NCBI GenBank assembly: GCA_017612555.1
Contig: JAGAFR010000034.1
Span: 62,001 to 126,000 of the forward strand
Direction: 5' to 3'
Source: Lachnospiraceae bacterium
Lineage (GTDB): Bacteria > Bacillota > Clostridia > Lachnospirales > Lachnospiraceae
Length of the DNA: 64,000 bases
Every line of letters begins with the position of its first letter. Positions within the stretch are counted from its first letter, which is position 1. The position numbers were made by a program, and so were the translations under genes. The notes under the pieces are model-generated. The model searched no databases, was not told where the DNA came from, and saw only the letters and a program-made list of their open reading frames with translations. Positions 55,880 to 64,000 of the stretch are shown here, one piece after another.

Positions 55880-57894
55880 ACCGAAAAATGAACATCACAC
55901 AGCGTGATCTTTTCTCCGGAGTTTAATGTCACGGCGACATAACAGGGCTGCAGGCTGTCCACTGTAACCGTGGAATCCTGTCGGTCACTGCTTAGTTCTG
56001 ATGAGGCGATCACGGACATATCAGCGGGATTCAGTATCTGTAACTGACCGACAGTGCGCAAACTGCCGTTATCATAATCCTCATCCGACGTCTTAAATCC
56101 CATCTCATAATTTACCGTCACATCACACGGACAGTAGGGACCATCAAGCAAAGGACTTATCAGAACAAAGTTGTCATTACCTTCAGCCTCAAGATATCCG
56201 TACAGATCGATCTGTCCGGCGATCTGGTAGCCTTTTGTATGGCAGAAGTCGATGCTTTCGTTCATAATACCGTCATTCAGAGGAAATCCCGCGCTATCGT
56301 CAAACTTGTTGGATCCGGCAGTGAAAAGATGATAGTCTTTAACGTCACCGGCAGGTTGATATGAACTGAGCATGTATTCGGGAAGAACATCCTCGGGGCG
56401 ATTGTTCCATGTTACGGCAAGAAGATTATCATCATCATAGTAAGCTCTGTCAAGAGCACACATGTAATCCTCCCTAACACGAAGATCATAGGTGCCGTCA
56501 TCGAGAGTATCTACCGAAACGACTTTCAGGGGATGATCCAGGCTGCGGCTGATAAGGCCGGCATTATCGTCATTCAGAAAGTATACCGAATCTATGTCGT
56601 TGGCCCTCGCAAATGCGAGTACTTCCCGGATTCCCTGCAACTCATCGGCATTTGACTTAAAACTTACGAACGTGTTGATGTTTGCGACGGCAAATGCAAG
56701 TAATGAGATAACACATACGCCTAAACGAAGAACACCGCGTAAAAGCTCCCGCTTGATCTTCTCCATATAGATCAGCATTATCGGGAACGATATTATGAGC
56801 GGAACAAATCCGGGGAGCAGGTAACGCTCCGGAAACGCGTACTTACTGCGGGAACAGTCTGTAAGACCACAGACGATGCAATCCCAGATATATACAAGAG
56901 TGAGAAAACGCAGAATTCCGGCGTAAGGATCGTCCTTAAAGCAATGGCGGAGATTGAACACGAGCAATACTATAATGAGTATCGCAAATCCGAACATGAT
57001 GAGTGCCTTTATTCCTTCGACCGAAAAAACCTCAGGATCGCCGGGGTCCATGAACAGGCTTAAATGTCCCCAGAATACATGAACAAAATTCTCAAAGATG
57101 TCACGCGGAAGGACAAGGGAATACCCTGTAACCTCAGGTGATTTTCCCATGATCTTTCCGATCCCCATACCAACCCCATAAGCAAGAAGTGTAAGGCATG
57201 TTTGAATCACTTTGGAGCGTCTGATGTGTTTGATACCGTCGTTGGAAAGGATGACTTCAAGAGCGTAGCAAAGTATTATCGGAAGAAGTGCGATAAGCAT
57301 CGCGTAGGTTCCGCGTGAAAAAGCCGTGATCACTATAAGAAGAAGGAACACGGTCATGATCGTCCGGTATTTGACGGAATGAGTGTCTTCTTCTCGGTAC
57401 AGATACAGATCGATACACATAAGCCCAAGGAGCACGGGAATGTTGTAGAAACTGCACTCGTAGAACATCATTGACGTATACTCGAGCATCCCCATTCTGT
57501 ATGGGATCAGATACATCAGAACAACGATATATCTGTATACTTTAGGCACATCCATCTTCATCGTGATATCCATGATCACCATGATCGTAAGGATAGCAAA
57601 TATTATATTGGAGATACCGTAGGCAAGAAATACGTCTTTTGTAAGACCATACAGCGGCATGGCAAGAAGACATGAAGTATCGATGTTAAGAAACGTTTCT
57701 TCAACATAAAAGGGAAGAATATACCTGCCCCGTTCCCACATATTGATCGTGTGACTGTACAGCATCGACGCATCATGGTCTACCCAGCTTCTGCATTCAA
57801 ATATGTTCAGATAGACTATGAACAGAAACTGGAGTACAGTCAGTCCGAGTATTGCATATGTGATATAATTCTTTATCTTTTCCCGATCGTTCAT
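55873..57894 (-). CDS. Large polytopic membrane protein with C-terminal outer domain, possible glycosyltransferase
   Basis: 673 residues. About ten membrane helices in the first 420; first outer loop CRSWVDHDASMLYSHTINMW carries an acidic cluster. Two further blocks (YTSMMFYECSFYNIPVLLG and CGLTDCSRSKYAFPERYLLP) look family-specific. Residues about 430-673 form an outer domain rich in beta strands, ending like a carbohydrate-binding sandwich. No family is named with confidence. It has its own promoter and a GGAG site before ATG 57894. Confidence 0.7.
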   Translation of the reverse strand: MNDREKIKNYITYAILGLTVLQFLFIVYLNIFECRSWVDHDASMLYSHTINMWERGRYILPFYVEETFLNIDTSCLLAMPLYGLTKDVFLAYGISNIIFAILTIMVIMDITMKMDVPKVYRYIVVLMYLIPYRMGMLEYTSMMFYECSFYNIPVLLGLMCIDLYLYREEDTHSVKYRTIMTVFLLLIVITAFSRGTYAMLIALLPIILCYALEVILSNDGIKHIRRSKVIQTCLTLLAYGVGMGIGKIMGKSPEVTGYSLVLPRDIFENFVHVFWGHLSLFMDPGDPEVFSVEGIKALIMFGFAILIIVLLVFNLRHCFKDDPYAGILRFLTLVYIWDCIVCGLTDCSRSKYAFPERYLLPGFVPLIISFPIMLIYMEKIKRELLRGVLRLGVCVISLLAFAVANINTFVSFKSNADELQGIREVLAFARANDIDSVYFLNDDNAGLISRSLDHPLKVVSVDTLDDGTYDLRVREDYMCALDRAYYDDDNLLAVTWNNRPEDVLPEYMLSSYQPAGDVKDYHLFTAGSNKFDDSAGFPLNDGIMNESIDFCHTKGYQIAGQIDLYGYLEAEGNDNFVLISPLLDGPYCPCDVTVNYEMGFKTSDEDYDNGSLRTVGQLQILNPADMSVIASSELSSDRQDSTVTVDSLQPCYVAVTLNSGEKITLCDVHFSVH

Positions 57895-57924
57895 ATAATC
57901 TCCATGCTTAAATCAGTCCGCGTT

Positions 57925-57953
57925 ATTATATAACAATTTGCCAAGTGGTTCAA
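57925..57953 (-). promoter_or_regulatory. Promoter of the minus-strand membrane-protein gene
   Basis: On the minus strand TTGAAC (57948-57953), 17-base spacer, TATAAT (57925-57930); the ATG follows at 57894 after GGAG. Confidence 0.75.
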
Positions 57954-57957
57954 GGCG

Positions 57958-57986
57958 TTGACCGTTAAAAACTCCTGTGTTATCAT
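57958..57986 (+). promoter_or_regulatory. Promoter of the cobalamin operon leader
   Basis: TTGACC at 57958-57963, 17-base spacer, TATCAT at 57981-57986. Transcription would begin near 57993, just before the aptamer and about 600 bases before the first gene. Confidence 0.75.
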
Positions 57987-58004
57987 TCATAACTGAACAG
58001 AATA

Positions 58005-58220
58005 CTAAGGCAAACGGTGCCGGATCATCACAGCGTATGATGGATCCGGGTAAAAGGGAAACAGGTGCAAGACCTGTGCGAACTCGTCACTGTAAGCGGG
58101 AAGTGTGCCGCAAGCATCCTCGTAAGGAGGAAGCCACTGGTGTCTGAATGGCGTGTCTGTCAAGAGAACCGGGAAGGTATTGCGGTATATGATGATCCGC
58201 GAGCCAGGAAACCTGCCGTA
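58005..58220 (+). ncRNA. Cobalamin riboswitch aptamer
   Basis: The conserved core is present in order: GGGAAACAGGTG (near 58057), AACTCGTCACTGTAAGCGGG (near 58081), the B12 box-type AGCCACTGGTGTCTG (near 58131), ACCGGGAAGG (near 58168) and GCGAGCCAGGAAACCTGCC (near 58199). Long-range stems are visible: GGATCATC at 58022 with GATGATCC at 58191, and ACGG at 58015 with CCGT at 58216. It controls the downstream cobalt/cobalamin genes, presumably through the terminators at 58477 and 58513; unlike typical leaders, about 290 bases separate aptamer and terminator. Confidence 0.92.
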
Positions 58221-58272
58221 TGCAGATAGGAGGGGCCCACGCAGTGGGAAGTCCCTGTCTGCACCGCGAGCC
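58219..58272. repeat. Palindromic repeat, copy B, inside the riboswitch leader
   Basis: TGCAGATAGG pairs with CCTGTCTGCA, enclosing a small CCCAC-GCA-GTGGG hairpin, followed by CCGCGAGCC. It matches the reverse complement of copy A at 52573-52625 over nearly its whole length. Confidence 0.7.
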
Positions 58273-58436
58273 GCTCCGACGAAGTCGGAACTAAATCGGC
58301 GAGCGACATTATTATTTCAAGGTAGTAAGAGCCGCTCCGACGAAGTCGGAACTAAATCGGCGAGCGTCCTTACTATTTCAAGGTAGTAAGAGCCGCTCCG
58401 ACGAAGTCGGAACCAAATCGGCGAGCGTCCTTACGT
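58269..58436 (+). repeat. Tandem 61-bp hairpin repeat, 2.75 copies
   Basis: Copies start at 58269, 58330 and 58391 (period 61; the last is cut after about 46 bases). Each unit has an outer stem CGCTC/GAGCG, an inner hairpin CCGAC-GAA-GTCGG, and in copy 2 a third hairpin CTTACTA/TAGTAAG. Copies 1 and 2 differ by only a few bases (ACATTATT against TCCTTACT). There are no unique spacers and no reading frame. Confidence 0.9.
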
Positions 58437-58476
58437 AAAAGGATCACGAGTAATTGGTCTGATTACAGCAAGATCG

Positions 58477-58497
58477 GGAACAACGGTTCCTTTTATT
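58477..58497 (+). terminator. Weak hairpin with T-rich tail in the leader
   Basis: GGAAC and GTTCC form a 5-base stem with a 4-base loop, followed by TTTTATTT. It may be the riboswitch expression platform or an antiterminator part. Confidence 0.45.
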
Positions 58498-58512
58498 TGC
58501 GTACGATCAATG

Positions 58513-58543
58513 ACTCATTTTACATATGTAAGATGAGTTTTTG
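58513..58543 (+). terminator. Intrinsic terminator of the cobalamin leader
   Basis: ACTCATTTTACATA and TATGTAAGATGAGT pair along the whole length with one T-G wobble, followed by TTTTTG. It lies 50 bases before the first gene and would stop transcription when cobalamin is bound. Confidence 0.8.
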
Positions 58544-58593
58544 TATTTATGGCTTCGATATTTGAAGACCTGGAAAAGAAAGGATCTGGTATT

Positions 58594-60210
58594 ATGAAGA
58601 AAAGAATCTTAAGTATGATGTTTGCAACTGCAGTTGCTTCAGCCGCTCTTGCCGGATGTGCAACTGTTGATGTAAACGTAACCCCGGGTGGATCGGATGA
58701 TGCAGGGGAAACGGAGGTTGTCGAGGAGACCGCGGAAGAGGAAGACGATCAGGCAAAGGCTGATGCGGTTGCGGCTCTTATCGATGCCATCTACGTGCAG
58801 GAGTGGACCGATGAGACTGATGCACTCTGCCTGGCTGCAAAAAAAGCGTGGGATGAGCTTACCGATGCCCAGAAGGAACTTGTTGAGGGAGAGGAGGCAG
58901 ACCCTGATTATTTCGGAAGAGATACGGGAGATGCATCGGCTGATGATCCGCTCAACAGTGATGATATCGGCGAGAATGAGATACTTGTGGTCAGCTTCGG
59001 AACATCGTTCAATGATTCAAGGGCACAGGATATAAGCGGAATCGAAAAGGCTATCGCAGAGGCCAATCCCGATTGGTCCGTAAGGAGAGCTTTTACTGCG
59101 CAGATAATCATAAATCACGTCCAGGCACGTGACGGAGAAAAGATTGACAATATGGATCAGGCTCTTGAGAGAGCAGTCGCAAACGGCGTCAAGAACCTTG
59201 TCATACAGCCTACACACCTGATGCACGGTGCCGAATATGATGAACTGAAGGAGGCTGCGGATTCGTACGCCGACAGGTTTGAGAGCGTAGTAATTGCAGA
59301 GCCGCTTCTCGGTGAAGTCGGATCGGATGCGACTGTCATCAATGATGATAAAAAGGCGGTCGCTGAGGCGATAGTTGCTGAAGCGGTTGCGGATTCGGGA
59401 AAAGCTTCGCTTGAGGATGCGGATAAAGACGGTATCGCCTATGTATTCATGGGACACGGAACCGCTCATACGGCTAAGGTCAGCTACAGCCAGATGGCAA
59501 CGCAGATGAAAGAGCTCGGCTATAAGAACGTGTTCATCGGAACAGTTGAAGGAGAACCTGAGGAAACGGCATGTGAAAACGTTATCGAAGCTGTCAAGGC
59601 AGCAGGATATAAGAAAGTCATCCTTCGTCCGCTCATGGTCGTTGCGGGAGATCATGCCAACAACGACATGGCAGGAGATGATGATGACAGCTGGAAGAGC
59701 ATGTTCACTGCATCGGGAGCTTTTGATTCGGTCGACTGTCAGATTGCAGGCCTTGGAAGGATCAAGGCGATCCGGGATCTGTATGTGGCTCATACAGCCG
59801 ATGCGATCAAGGATGGCGCAAAGAGCGATAAGACTTCGTCATCTGCAGGTTCGGAACTTGCAGACGGAACTTATGATGCAAAGTTTACAACCGACAGCTC
59901 AATGTTTAAGGTTAATGAAACAAAAGACGGAAAGGGCGAGCTGACCGTAAAAGACGGCAAGAAGACAATACATATCACTCTTGTATCCAAGAACATCGTA
60001 AACCTGTTCCCGGGAACGGCAGAAGATGCGCAGAAGGATGGCGCTGTGCTTTTAGAGCCAACCGTTGACATCGTGGAGTATTCCGACGGAACAAGCGAGG
60101 AAGTCTATGGATTTGATGTTCCGGTTCCGTCCCTTGATGAAGAGTTCGATCTTGCTATTATAGGAACGAAGGGTAAGTGGTATGATCACAAGGTTAAGGT
60201 CACACCTTGA
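58594..60210 (+). CDS. CbiK-type cobaltochelatase as a lipoprotein with an extra C-terminal domain
   Basis: About 538 residues from ATG 58594, chosen for AAAGGA nine bases upstream; ATG 58549 lies at the terminator. A lipoprotein signal ends in ASAALAGC (Cys 22). An acidic linker to about residue 130 is followed by a CbiK domain (VVSFGTSFNDSRAQ, QPTHLMHGAEYDEL and VFMGHGTAHTAK with the metal-binding His residues, LRPLMVVAGDHANND). The last 115 residues are a beta-rich domain (LTVKDGKKTIHITLVS, FDVPVPSLDEEFDL). CbiK inserts cobalt into sirohydrochlorin, normally in the cytoplasm; here it is predicted on the outer face of the membrane. First gene after the cobalamin riboswitch. Confidence 0.88.
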   Translation: MKKRILSMMFATAVASAALAGCATVDVNVTPGGSDDAGETEVVEETAEEEDDQAKADAVAALIDAIYVQEWTDETDALCLAAKKAWDELTDAQKELVEGEEADPDYFGRDTGDASADDPLNSDDIGENEILVVSFGTSFNDSRAQDISGIEKAIAEANPDWSVRRAFTAQIIINHVQARDGEKIDNMDQALERAVANGVKNLVIQPTHLMHGAEYDELKEAADSYADRFESVVIAEPLLGEVGSDATVINDDKKAVAEAIVAEAVADSGKASLEDADKDGIAYVFMGHGTAHTAKVSYSQMATQMKELGYKNVFIGTVEGEPEETACENVIEAVKAAGYKKVILRPLMVVAGDHANNDMAGDDDDSWKSMFTASGAFDSVDCQIAGLGRIKAIRDLYVAHTADAIKDGAKSDKTSSSAGSELADGTYDAKFTTDSSMFKVNETKDGKGELTVKDGKKTIHITLVSKNIVNLFPGTAEDAQKDGAVLLEPTVDIVEYSDGTSEEVYGFDVPVPSLDEEFDLAIIGTKGKWYDHKVKVTP

Positions 60211-61714
60211 TCTGCTAAAACGGATCTGTTTATTATTTATCGTTTTAATATGTGAGATATCGGTAACCTCCTGCAACTCGCGGGAGGTTACTTCGGTTGT
60301 TGACAGGACCGAAATGGTTAACATAACATTTCGAGGAGGCTCCGGGAAGGCCCACGTTGAATCTCCGGTAAAAGTCGTTACCAATAACGGCACTACTTAT
60401 GTAACGCTTGTGTGGAGCAGCAAAAACTATGATTACATCATAGTTGACGGAAACAAATACTATAATGAAAACGAGGGAGGACCTTCGACATTTACAATAC
60501 CTGTGGCAAGCTTGGATGAGCCGCTTGACTTTATAGGCGATACGCTTGCCATGAGTCAGCCTCATGAGATCGAATATACGATCATCTGGAATAAGAGCCC
60601 GGAAGAAACGGATACAGAGACCGTGGATAATTCGGGCAGGGGATTCGGTATAAGGCCGGATGAGCCCCCCGCGATAACGGAGATCAATGGTATAAAGGAG
60701 ACAGGCAGGCTGGAACTTACGCATGCTACCGGGTTTGATATAAGACAGTTCGGGCAGTACAGGCTTATCAGTATATACGGAGTCGGGGATTACCTCCTTG
60801 TTCCGGAAGGTGAAAGTTCGCCGGCTGATGTTCCGAAAGGTGTGACTGTTATAAATATGCCGGTTGACCATACATACCTCGTTTCCACTTCTGCGATGGA
60901 CCTTGTTTCAAGTATAGGAGCGCTTGACAGTATAGCGTTCTGCAGCCTTTCGGAAGACAGATGGTATATAGATGCGGCAAAAGACCGTATGAAAAGCGGC
61001 AGGATGTTATATGCCGGAAAATACAGAATGCCCGATTATGAGCTTATCCTTTCAAAGGGCTGTGATCTTGCGATAGAGAATACGATGATATTTCACGATC
61101 CCGAGGTTAAGGAAAAACTTGAAGAGCTTGGTATTCCGGTAATTGTCGAGACATCAAGTTATGAAAGCGACCCGCTTGGACGACTTGAATGGATCAAACT
61201 GTACGGAACGCTGTTTGGAAAGGAAAAGGAGGCAGATGAACTCTACCACAGGGAGTCCTCAAGGATCGAGTCGGTGCCGGCAGGAACAAAACCCTGTACG
61301 GTGGCATTCTTTTCGGTTTCGGCTACCGGAATGATCAACGTAAGACGCCCCAATGACTACATAGCAAAGATGATAGGTCTTGCGGGATGCACATATACTC
61401 CTTCATCCGCGGGACTTGAGGACGAAGGCTCTGCCGGAACCTTTAACATGCAGGCCGAAGACTTCTATGCGCAGGCAAGAGAAGCTGATATACTGATATA
61501 TAACAGTACGATTGACGGGGAGATCTCATCGGTGGATGATCTTATAGGGAAGAATCCGATATTTGCCGATTTTAAAGCGGTAAAGGAAAACAGGGTATAC
61601 TGCCTTGAAAATGGTTTTTTCCAAAAAACGACCGGAATGGCTGATTTTATAAGTGATATTCGTACGATAGCCGAAGACGGCGATGAGTGCGTGTTTTTGA
61701 CAAAGTTGCGGTAG
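60182..61714 (+). CDS. Cobalamin/corrinoid ABC transporter binding lipoprotein (BtuF-like) with extra N-terminal domain
   Basis: 510 residues, well above the 300-350 of usual BtuF. Lipoprotein signal with lipobox VTSC (about residue 31). Residues about 45-135 form a beta-rich domain with FTIPVASLDEPLDFIGDTL, similar to the C-terminal domain of the CbiK lipoprotein. From about 165 a class III periplasmic-binding fold: LISIYGVGDYLLVPEG, ALDSIAFCSLSEDRWY, YELILSKGCDLAIENTM, YGTLFGKEKEADELY. It delivers substrate to the permease encoded next. The start overlaps the previous gene by 29 bases. Confidence 0.85.
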   Translation: MITRLRSHLDLLKRICLLFIVLICEISVTSCNSREVTSVVDRTEMVNITFRGGSGKAHVESPVKVVTNNGTTYVTLVWSSKNYDYIIVDGNKYYNENEGGPSTFTIPVASLDEPLDFIGDTLAMSQPHEIEYTIIWNKSPEETDTETVDNSGRGFGIRPDEPPAITEINGIKETGRLELTHATGFDIRQFGQYRLISIYGVGDYLLVPEGESSPADVPKGVTVINMPVDHTYLVSTSAMDLVSSIGALDSIAFCSLSEDRWYIDAAKDRMKSGRMLYAGKYRMPDYELILSKGCDLAIENTMIFHDPEVKEKLEELGIPVIVETSSYESDPLGRLEWIKLYGTLFGKEKEADELYHRESSRIESVPAGTKPCTVAFFSVSATGMINVRRPNDYIAKMIGLAGCTYTPSSAGLEDEGSAGTFNMQAEDFYAQAREADILIYNSTIDGEISSVDDLIGKNPIFADFKAVKENRVYCLENGFFQKTTGMADFISDIRTIAEDGDECVFLTKLR

Positions 61715-61718
61715 ATTT

Positions 61719-62717
61719 ATGAACAGAAGATGTGTACTCTCATTTGCTGCGGTGATACTGGCTCTTGCAGCGATGATATACATAAATATCATAACGGGAA
61801 CGGTCAGGATAACCGGTTCTGAAGTATTTGACATACTCTTTGGGAAAGTAACCGACTCAATGGAGACTGAAGTCCTTATGAACATAAGACTTCCCAGAAC
61901 TGTCGCGGCTGTTATCCTCGGAGGAGCTCTGGCACTGTCAGGTTATATGCTTCAGACTTTCTTTGATAATCCCATAGTGGGTCCCTTTGTACTCGGAATA
62001 TCTTCGGGAGCCAAGCTTACGGTGGCTATAGCGCTCATTTTTCTGATGTCCGGGGGGTATAAGGCGGGTTCACTGTTTCTTGTAGGTGCTGCTTTTGTCG
62101 GAGCGCTGTTGTCGATGGGTTTTGTGCTCCTTATATCGCTTAAAGTCAGAAGTGCAGGCATTCTAGTGGTCTGCGGTATCATGACCGGATACATATGTTC
62201 GGCCATAACAGATCTGGTCGTGACATTTGCTGATGACTCGAATATCGTAAATCTTCACAACTGGTCGATGGGAAGCCTGTCGGGGACAAGCGGTCATGAT
62301 GCGATCATGATGTCCGTAGTGACAGGAATTTGTTTAATAGCAGCCGTTATGCTTCAAAAACCTATAGGGGCGTACAGGCTTGGCGAGGCTTATGCAGCAG
62401 GCGGGGGGGTTAATGTCAGGTTCCTTCGCATCATGCTGATCTTGATCTCAAGCGGACTTGCAGCAACAGTTACTGCTTTTGCCGGCCCCATATCATTTGT
62501 AGGTATAGCGGTCCCGCATCTTATGAAGGGAATGACGGGAACGAGTGAACCCAAAGTCATGATACCGGGAAGTTTCCTGCTCGGAGCGCTTATAACGCTT
62601 GCGTGTGACTGCATAGCGCGAACTCTTTTTGCGCCGACAGAAGTATCGATCAGTTCGGTAACGGCTGTTATCCTTGTGCCGGTCGTTATTGCGGTCATGA
62701 TAAAACGGAAAAGATAG
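61719..62717 (+). CDS. FecCD-family ABC permease (BtuC-like)
   Basis: 332 residues and about ten helices. Family blocks: EVLMNIRLPRTVAAVILGGALALSG at residue 48 (written here in part), PFVLGISSGAKL, NLHNWSMGSLSG, and the coupling-loop region FVGIAVPHLMKGMTG (about residue 265). It sits between BtuF-like and BtuD-like genes under riboswitch control, so corrinoid import is favoured over siderophore import. Confidence 0.93.
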   Translation: MNRRCVLSFAAVILALAAMIYINIITGTVRITGSEVFDILFGKVTDSMETEVLMNIRLPRTVAAVILGGALALSGYMLQTFFDNPIVGPFVLGISSGAKLTVAIALIFLMSGGYKAGSLFLVGAAFVGALLSMGFVLLISLKVRSAGILVVCGIMTGYICSAITDLVVTFADDSNIVNLHNWSMGSLSGTSGHDAIMMSVVTGICLIAAVMLQKPIGAYRLGEAYAAGGGVNVRFLRIMLILISSGLAATVTAFAGPISFVGIAVPHLMKGMTGTSEPKVMIPGSFLLGALITLACDCIARTLFAPTEVSISSVTAVILVPVVIAVMIKRKR

Positions 62718-62735
62718 ATTTATCCGGAGGGCTAA

Positions 62736-63497
62736 GTGGACGGACTTTATACGACCGATCTGAATGTCGGGTATGATAAAGATATACTGGAGAATATAAC
62801 GGTAAGTGTGGAACCGGGAAAGACAGTAGTGCTTATCGGACCTAACGGGAGCGGTAAATCAACGCTACTGCGGACTGTGACAGGACTGTTGTCTGCACGT
62901 GGAGGAAGGATACTGATCGGGGAAACAGACAGGACGCAGATGTCTGTCAAGGAAACAGCGTCGAAGCTTTCAATGGTCATGACTGAGAGCATCCGGCCGG
63001 AACTTATGACATGCAGGCAGGTGATAGAAAGCGGAAGGTATCCTTATACCGGAATGTTTGGAAGACTGTCGCCTGATGATCGTGCAAAAGTAGATGAAGC
63101 CATTGCTTTTACGGAAACAGAGGACGTAGCCGACAAGCTTTTTACCAATATAAGTGACGGGCAGAGGCAAAGAGTCCTTCTGGCAAGATCGGTTTGCCAG
63201 GATCCGGATGTTCTGGTGCTTGATGAACCCACTTCATTTCTTGATATCAGATATAAGATAGATATACTGACAAAGATACGGAGTCTTTCAGCAGATAAAG
63301 GAGTTGCAGTACTGATGTCGATCCACGAGCCCGAGATCGCCATGAAACTGGCCGATGTAGTGGTAGCGGTGGGAGACGGGCAGGTTATGCGTATAGGCAC
63401 GCCGCGTGAAGTTTTTACCGAAGATTTCATAAGAAAGCTGTATAAGCTTGGAGATATGAGCACGGAAATGATAGGAAACAAGCCATGGTTCTCATGA
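62736..63497 (+). CDS. Cobalamin/iron-type ABC transporter ATPase (BtuD-like)
   Basis: 253 residues with GTG start after GGAGG. Walker [15 protein letters not shown] (about residue 36), Q-loop equivalent [10 protein letters not shown] (Gln replaced in this segment), signature [14 protein letters not shown] with ISDGQ in place of LSGGQ, Walker [13 protein letters not shown] and H-loop MSIHEPE. It energises the permease upstream. The changed signature is tolerated in several family members. Confidence 0.92.
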   Translation: MDGLYTTDLNVGYDKDILENITVSVEPGKTVVLIGPNGSGKSTLLRTVTGLLSARGGRILIGETDRTQMSVKETASKLSMVMTESIRPELMTCRQVIESGRYPYTGMFGRLSPDDRAKVDEAIAFTETEDVADKLFTNISDGQRQRVLLARSVCQDPDVLVLDEPTSFLDIRYKIDILTKIRSLSADKGVAVLMSIHEPEIAMKLADVVVAVGDGQVMRIGTPREVFTEDFIRKLYKLGDMSTEMIGNKPWFS

Positions 63498-64000
63498 TAG
63501 TCGGGACAATGTCCAATGTGGGAAAGAGCCTTATCTCAGCCGGCCTTTGCAGGGTGTTTTCGCTGGACGGATACAGGGTTGCACCTTTTAAATCCCAGAA
63601 TATGTCGAATAACTCGTATGTTACGGCATCAGGCCTTGAAATGGGACGCGCACAGGTGGTCCAGGCAGAGTGCTGCGGTATTTTGCCCGATGTCTGCATG
63701 AATCCGATACTTCTTAAGCCGGTGACAAACAGCGGATCGCAGGTCGTTGTCATGGGAAAAAGCATCGGAAACATGAGCGCTTCCGAGTATTTTGACTATA
63801 AGACCAAGCTGATCCCGGTCATAAAGGAAGCTTTTGACAGGCTTAACAGGCAGTACGATATTGTCGTCATTGAAGGTGCGGGATCTCCTGCAGAGATCAA
63901 CCTGAAGGAGAACGATATCGTGAACATGGGTCTTGCCGAGATGACGGATGCACAGGTGCTCCTGGTCGGAGATATTGATAGGGGAGGAGTATTTGCACAG
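63485..64000 (+). CDS. cobQ: Cobyric acid synthase, N-terminal part (cut by window end)
   Basis: 172 codons are visible with no stop. ATG 63485 overlaps the ATPase gene by 13 bases; ATG 63494 is an alternative. The dethiobiotin-synthetase-like ATPase motif [18 protein letters not shown], then [45 protein letters not shown] and [18 protein letters not shown] are diagnostic of CobQ/CbiP. It amidates four side chains of adenosylcobyrinate diamide. Its presence suggests that de novo or salvage cobalamin genes continue downstream. Confidence 0.94.
   Translation, partial: MVLMIVGTMSNVGKSLISAGLCRVFSLDGYRVAPFKSQNMSNNSYVTASGLEMGRAQVVQAECCGILPDVCMNPILLKPVTNSGSQVVVMGKSIGNMSASEYFDYKTKLIPVIKEAFDRLNRQYDIVVIEGAGSPAEINLKENDIVNMGLAEMTDAQVLLVGDIDRGGVFAQ

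Noticed and set aside
58269-58436. CRISPR-like array
   Set aside because: The repeats are directly contiguous with a 61-base period, have no unique spacers, only 2.75 copies and no cas genes.

Overview
The window looks like the chromosome of an obligately anaerobic, low-to-mid GC Gram-positive bacterium, most likely a Lachnospiraceae member (Clostridia). The reasons are AGGAGG-type ribosome binding sites, TTGACA/TATAAT promoters, the Firmicute order ispF, cysE-like, cysS, mrnC, rlmB, sigH, rubrerythrin paired with a high-molecular-weight rubredoxin, lipoprotein-type solute-binding proteins and a cobalamin riboswitch. No species can be named from sequence alone.

Layout. 1-7612: the end of a cell-surface glycan locus (5'-cut ABC exporter, three-gene WbpB/WbpD/WbpE-type diacetamido-sugar pathway, GT2 and GT8 glycosyltransferases), then a helix-turn-helix/HipA-like kinase pair. 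7720-8932: oxygen-stress pair (rubrerythrin, flavoredoxin-rubredoxin). 8973-21947: a long same-strand glycan precursor block: gmd and fcl (GDP-fucose), a TagF-like phosphotransferase, a LicC-like nucleotidyltransferase, a YidC/alkaline-phosphatase-fold fusion protein, manC, rfbF, a ChbG-type deacetylase, rfbH, an anchored unknown and a sugar-nucleotide reductase. 21931-29364: GT2-GtrA, large membrane proteins, guaB. 29409-35739: a GGDEF/EAL protein, a membrane protein, and purine synthesis as two separate proteins (PurO-type cyclohydrolase and stand-alone AICAR formyltransferase). 35749-46189: two copies of a CotH-VTC-DUF4956 module in opposite orientation, enclosing membrane proteins and a tRNA-Val/tRNA-Met pair. 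46259-52570: housekeeping operon (cysE, nadE, ispF, cysS, mrnC, rlmB, sigH) ending in an alpha-fucosyltransferase. 52626-57894: tRNA-Thr, a MATE exporter and two large membrane proteins. 57958-64000: a cobalamin-riboswitch operon (CbiK-type lipoprotein, BtuF, BtuC, BtuD, CobQ cut by the window end).

How it fits together. ManC, Gmd and Fcl would supply GDP-fucose, which the GT10 enzyme at 51590 could use. RfbF and RfbH point to a CDP-dideoxy sugar, although the CDP-glucose 4,6-dehydratase is not here. At least seven big polytopic proteins with extracytoplasmic loops suggest lipid-linked (GT-C-type) glycosylation of surface polymers. The TagF-like, LicC-like and YidC-fusion genes look like one phosphodiester-decoration cassette.

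Most unusual items: the YidC-sulfatase-fold fusion; a 126-bp palindromic element sitting in frame inside a membrane-protein gene; a tandem 61-bp hairpin repeat between the cobalamin aptamer and its terminator; a dispersed ~54-bp palindromic repeat, one partial copy of which forms the C-terminus of RlmB; a recurring -10/N7/ATG arrangement suggesting leaderless mRNAs; and a shared beta-rich domain in the CbiK and BtuF lipoproteins.
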